NCBI GenBank assembly: GCA_021846765.1
Contig: JAJZWH010000016.1
Span: 1 to 16,151 of the forward strand
Direction: 5' to 3'
Length of the DNA: 16,151 bases
Source: a bacterium
GTDB taxonomy: Bacteria > Patescibacteriota > Saccharimonadia > Saccharimonadales > UBA4665
Below the pieces are notes generated by a model. The model had not been told where the DNA came from. It did no database searches and worked only from the letters and a program-made list of their open reading frames with translations. Both the position numbers and the translations under genes were made by a program. Below are positions 13,816 to 16,151 of the stretch, piece after piece. The stretch's first letter is position 1. The number at the start of each line of letters is the position of its first letter.

Positions 13816-14380
13816 ATGAGTAAAAAGTAGCATAAATTATCTATTGGTTTAGGAGTAGTATTAGTAATTGGCATGATAGGCTATGGAGTTTATAACTATT
13901 ATCCTTAACGCCGAAAAATATACTACTAAGCATAACACGTTTATTTACTATAGTAATATTGTAAATAACAAGTCTTATTGTCAGGACCATGTTGTTCTAT
14001 ATAGTCAGTTAGCTAATAATCTAAAACATCTGAGCACCACTCCTAATGATGCATTTATAACGCCTAATTTATGCAATGATATGCATAATTGCCTGATTAG
14101 CGTAGGAGATGCTTGGCTTAAAAGCAATGTCCCTATCATTTTAAATTCAAAAGCTTTTACGGAGCAAAAATTATTGATAATTATTACCTGGGATGAAGGC
14201 TATGTTGGAGATAATCATATTGCCACCATATTTGCTGGATCGGCGGCTAAATTACATTATAAATCTAGATCTAGCTACAATCATTATTCTTTGTTGCATA
14301 CTATTGATTATCTCTGAAATCTGAAAACTTTAACTAGTAATGTCCAGAACGCTCCTTTAATGACTAATTTACTTAGATAA
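13816..14380 (+). pseudogene. Decayed PF04185-type phosphoesterase (acid phosphatase/phospholipase C-like)
   Basis: Remains of an exported phosphoesterase. An ATG at 13816 opens MSKK, then TAG (13828-13830), then a perfect signal-anchor helix HKLSIGLGVVLVIGMIGYGV, ending at TAA (13906). The enzyme's C-terminal part follows in another frame from about 13918: KHNTFIYYSN, ITPNLCNDMHNC, GDAWL, ITWDEG, NHIATIFAG and HYSLLHTIDYL, in the order of the alkaline-phosphatase-superfamily family PF04185. A TGA at 14315-14317 then stands where the family normally has Trp (TIEDAWGL), and reading on gives the rest of the family's tail, NLKTLTSNVQNAPLMTNLL, to TAA at 14380. The N-terminal half, with the nucleophile and first metal ligands, is deleted. 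An open frame of 144 codons (13883-14317) survives but cannot encode an active enzyme. Confidence 0.85.
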
Positions 14381-14395
14381 TTAAAAATTAAAATC

Positions 14396-14424
14396 ACTAG
14401 TCCTAAGTTTCTCAGCTAGTTTTT
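14396..14424 (+). terminator. Candidate rho-independent terminator
   Basis: ACTAG-tc-CTAAG-TTT-CTCAG-CTAGT followed by TTTT. The outer five pairs are perfect; the inner stem has one A.C mismatch and there is a two-base bulge on the left arm. It sits just after the decayed phosphoesterase and directly before the DedA promoter, where a terminator is expected. Confidence 0.45.
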
Positions 14425-14451
14425 GATACACTTATTCTTATGGACTATAGA
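14423..14451 (+). promoter_or_regulatory. Promoter of the DedA gene
   Basis: TTGATA (14423-14428), exactly 17 bases, then TATAGA (14446-14451). The transcript would start near 14458, giving a leader of about 32 bases that holds the AAGGA ribosome binding site (14477-14481). Confidence 0.55.
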
Positions 14452-14489
14452 TTAAAAACCTCCAGTATTGTTGCTCAAGGATTAGATAA

Positions 14490-15110
14490 ATGCACTTAGC
14501 TATTCAACATGCTCCAAGTTATATTAAAGCTCTAGTTCCTTTGATTGATAAATATGGCTATCTAGCGGTAGGTGGTATGTTGTTTTTTGAAGACTTTGGA
14601 ATTTTAGTGCCTGGGGAAACTGTTTTATTAACTGCGGCCTTTTATGCCGGATTTGGCCAGTTGAACATTATAGTTATAATAGTCGTGGGAATAATCGCTG
14701 CAATTATTGGAGATAATGTGGGGTTTGCTATTGGCAACTATGGAGGGAGACCGTTGGTAGAAAAATATGGTAAATATGTATTCTTAACTAAAAATCGTAT
14801 CCATAGAGCCGAAGAATTTTTTAATAAATATGGTGGTCGAGTTGTTGTTATATCTCGATTTATTGATGGTCTGAGACAAATTAACGGGATAATTGCTGGA
14901 ATTACTGAAATGAAGTGGTTAAGGTTTTTATTGTACAACGTTATTGGGGCGACAATATGGGTTTTATTTTGGTCGTTAATTGGTTATTTTGGTGGCAATC
15001 ACATAAATTTCTTTTCACATTTTGAGTTATTAGTCACTATAGCCTTAGTTGTTTTTGTAGTTGGTAAATTTATTATTAAGTTTTACAAAAAAAGAAACAT
15101 ATCTAAATAG
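14490..15110 (+). CDS. DedA/VTT-family membrane protein
   Basis: A 206-residue integral membrane protein of the DedA (SNARE-associated/VTT) family. Members act as lipid scramblases or flippases, recycling undecaprenyl phosphate or phosphatidylethanolamine and depending on the proton gradient. Family residues are present: FFEDFGILVPGE at 32-43 with Glu34, Asp35 and Glu43, re-entrant loop AAFYAGFG, GDNVGFAIGNYGG at 74-86 and FFNKYGG...SRFIDGLRQINGIIAG at 110-137 with the essential Arg123 and Arg129. Hydrophobic segments run to about 196, ending in a basic tail. Length is normal. The ribosome binding site AAGGA is eight bases from the ATG. It may service the lipid carrier used by envelope glycan enzymes, but nothing here proves that. 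Confidence 0.92.
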   Translation: MHLAIQHAPSYIKALVPLIDKYGYLAVGGMLFFEDFGILVPGETVLLTAAFYAGFGQLNIIVIIVVGIIAAIIGDNVGFAIGNYGGRPLVEKYGKYVFLTKNRIHRAEEFFNKYGGRVVVISRFIDGLRQINGIIAGITEMKWLRFLLYNVIGATIWVLFWSLIGYFGGNHINFFSHFELLVTIALVVFVVGKFIIKFYKKRNISK

Positions 15111-15134
15111 TAATTTTTTAAAAGAGTATTTGTC

Positions 15135-15401
15135 TTAATAAAGATTAAATCCTTTGCTGTTCAGAGTGGCGGCTTTACCTAATTGACCTTGAATATCCAC
15201 CCAACTTCCCAAACTGTCTCTACCTCCTACATGAAACCCCTCATCGGTCTGATTAATTTCATTCAATTTAATAGTTAGTTGCTGCTCATCGCCGTCTATT
15301 TCGATCACAATACTAAATTCGCCAGATGTCATTGAGGCAAAAACAAGGTCTTCTAATTTCTCAGTAGTAGGCGGCTGGATAATTTCATATGTGTTACGCA
15401 T
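15135..15401 (-). CDS. Small acidic protein of unknown function
   Basis: An 88-residue soluble protein when started at ATG 15399-15401: a short polar N-terminus with Pro-Pro, then a mostly beta pattern (FSIVIEIDGDEQQLTIKL at about 29-46, FHVGGRDSLGSW, VDIQGQLG). It has no cysteine and no signal peptide. I do not recognise the family. An upstream TTG start at 15443 would add 14 hydrophobic residues but this stretch looks like the promoter. On the minus strand, TATTAT (15413-15408) ends exactly six bases before the ATG, so the message is probably leaderless, which agrees with the lack of a Shine-Dalgarno sequence. It converges on the DedA gene with a 24-base gap. Confidence 0.65.
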   Translation of the reverse strand: MRNTYEIIQPPTTEKLEDLVFASMTSGEFSIVIEIDGDEQQLTIKLNEINQTDEGFHVGGRDSLGSWVDIQGQLGKAATLNSKGFNLY

Positions 15402-15407
15402 ACAGAT

Positions 15408-15429
15408 ATAATAACATAAAAAAACAAAA
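15408..15429 (-). promoter_or_regulatory. Leaderless promoter of the small acidic protein
   Basis: Minus strand: TATTAT at 15413-15408 with a TTGTAT -35-like box about 16 bases further up and a T-rich spacer. Six bases separate the -10 from the ATG at 15401, placing the start of transcription at the A of ATG. A GATTGATTGATTG direct repeat lies just upstream. Confidence 0.45.
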
Positions 15430-15505
15430 ATACAATCAATCAATCTATTCGTAAGATCTTAAAAAAGCTCTTAATAGACAACTTTAGTAGTAAAATGTTA
15501 ATAGC

Positions 15506-15751
15506 ATGTTATCAAGTTATCCGAGTGCTATTATCTTAATCTTACCGATTGTTATAATTTTAGTAATAGTTGTTCAGTACGTACTTATTAAAAAATATGA
15601 TTTCAAGTGCAGTAATTGTGGTAGTATATTTAGCCCTTCTTTATCGTCTGACTTACTAACGCCTCATAGCTTTGGTAGAAAAAGACTAAGATGTCCAAAG
15701 TGCGGTCAAATTACTTGGGTATCAAGAGTCCCTAAAAAGCTAAATTCTTAA
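15506..15751 (+). CDS. Membrane-anchored zinc-ribbon protein of unknown function
   Basis: An 81-residue protein with one membrane helix at about 8-28 followed directly by a zinc ribbon: Cys35-x2-Cys38 (FKCSNCGSIF) and Cys63-x2-Cys66 (LRCPKCGQITW). The 24-residue gap between the Cys pairs is typical of a treble-clef or rubredoxin-like ribbon. The charge pattern (KK after the helix) places the ribbon in the cytoplasm. The role is unknown; such small proteins may bind nucleic acid or act as adaptors at the membrane. TAAAAT (15491-15496) nine bases before the ATG could be the -10, giving almost no leader, and no Shine-Dalgarno is present. Confidence 0.8.
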   Translation: MLSSYPSAIILILPIVIILVIVVQYVLIKKYDFKCSNCGSIFSPSLSSDLLTPHSFGRKRLRCPKCGQITWVSRVPKKLNS

Positions 15752-16151
15752 GTCGTTTTAGACTAAGCTGTTCTTGCCTATAAGAGTTGTTCAGAAGAAT
15801 TCTTCATCTAAGAGGTTTATCGACATTAAATATATAACTTACTTCTTTGGTGGTTTTGCTAAAAACAGGCTTTAGCATCACGGTTTCTAGTGTATTAGGA
15901 ACTTTTGTTATATACAATCCGAGAATAATAATTGGGTTGATAACTATATTTTTTTAATATTTCAAATCAACAAAGACAAGCTAGGATAAATATCTGGAGT
16001 TTTATAATTCAAAAACGGGTAGACTGAAGTTGCCAACTTCATGACACCTAAACAATTGCAAAGCTCTTCAGTTCTAGTAAGTAAATTGCTAGAATTTGTA
16101 ATTTAGTTGAGTGTAAGTTTATTTAGTCTACTATTAGTCGTATTTGAGGAT
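15752..16151. other. Right-end stretch without a clear gene
   Basis: These 400 bases hold no convincing complete gene. Two palindromes stand out: GAAGAATTCTTC (15794-15805) and TGAAGTTG-C-CAACTTCA (16025-16041). On the minus strand a start-less open frame runs from 15953 to 15804 (about 50 codons, middle part VFSKTTKEVSYIFNVDKPLR), and a second, offset one (about 16097-15972) contains ELCNCLGVMKLATS. These could be remnants of a decayed gene but I cannot name a family. No tRNA, tandem repeat array or CRISPR is seen. Confidence 0.5.

Noticed and set aside
14315..14317. UGA recoded as Trp, making the phosphoesterase longer
   Set aside because: Other genes use TGG for Trp and have no internal TGA, and the same gene already carries a TAG and lacks its catalytic half, so a null mutation is the simpler reading.
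1..16151. CRISPR array, tRNA, rRNA, insertion sequence or prophage genes
   Set aside because: No regularly spaced repeats, no cloverleaf-like or rRNA-like sequence, and no transposase, integrase or phage structural motif was found in any frame.

Overview
The window is AT-rich, compactly coded bacterial DNA with about 18 intact genes, one gene cut off by the left edge and one clearly decayed gene. The standard bacterial code (TGA as stop) fits, because every intact frame is full length under it. Several products resemble families best known from Actinobacteria: an Rv2466c-like thioredoxin-fold protein, a maleylpyruvate-isomerase/DinB-like protein and an Mtb12-like exported protein. With the low GC, short leaders, many small membrane-anchored unknowns and no respiratory genes in view, this suggests a Patescibacteria/CPR genome, most likely a Saccharibacteria (TM7) relative that lives on actinobacterial hosts. 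That assignment is inference; no rRNA or ribosomal protein gene is present to confirm it.

Layout. 1-406 (minus): family-2 glycosyltransferase, truncated by the window edge. 517-1861 (plus): a membrane-anchored unknown followed 13 nt later by a strikingly MTH1-like Nudix hydrolase. 2040-4507 (plus): a membrane-anchored Mrr-type nuclease-fold protein, a small acidic unknown, the Rv2466c-like protein and the DinB-like metal-binding protein. 4504-5130 (minus): a short MscS-family channel, whose stop codon overlaps that of its convergent neighbour. 5409-7484 (plus): Mtb12-like exported protein plus a DHA2-type MFS exporter. 7497-8393 (minus): GalU. 8485-12909 (plus): a two-component system followed by an FMN-binding protein, an ApbE flavin transferase and an NqrB/RnfD-ferredoxin-reductase fusion; a methyltransferase follows at 12964. 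13816-14380: the remains of a PF04185-type phosphoesterase. 14490-15110 (plus): DedA membrane protein. 15135-15401 (minus) and 15506-15751 (plus): two small unknowns, the second with a membrane helix and a zinc ribbon. 15752-16151 has no convincing gene.

How it may work together. The centre of interest is 8485-12909. The fusion protein has an NAD(P)H/FAD reductase domain joined to a ten-helix membrane domain. It could pass electrons across the membrane to the anchored FMN-binding protein, to which ApbE would attach FMN. The overlapping response regulator and histidine kinase genes directly upstream would be the natural controllers. This looks like a stripped-down flavin electron export chain in an organism expected to lack a full respiratory chain. 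Much of the rest concerns redox stress, nucleotide-pool cleaning, envelope building and export.
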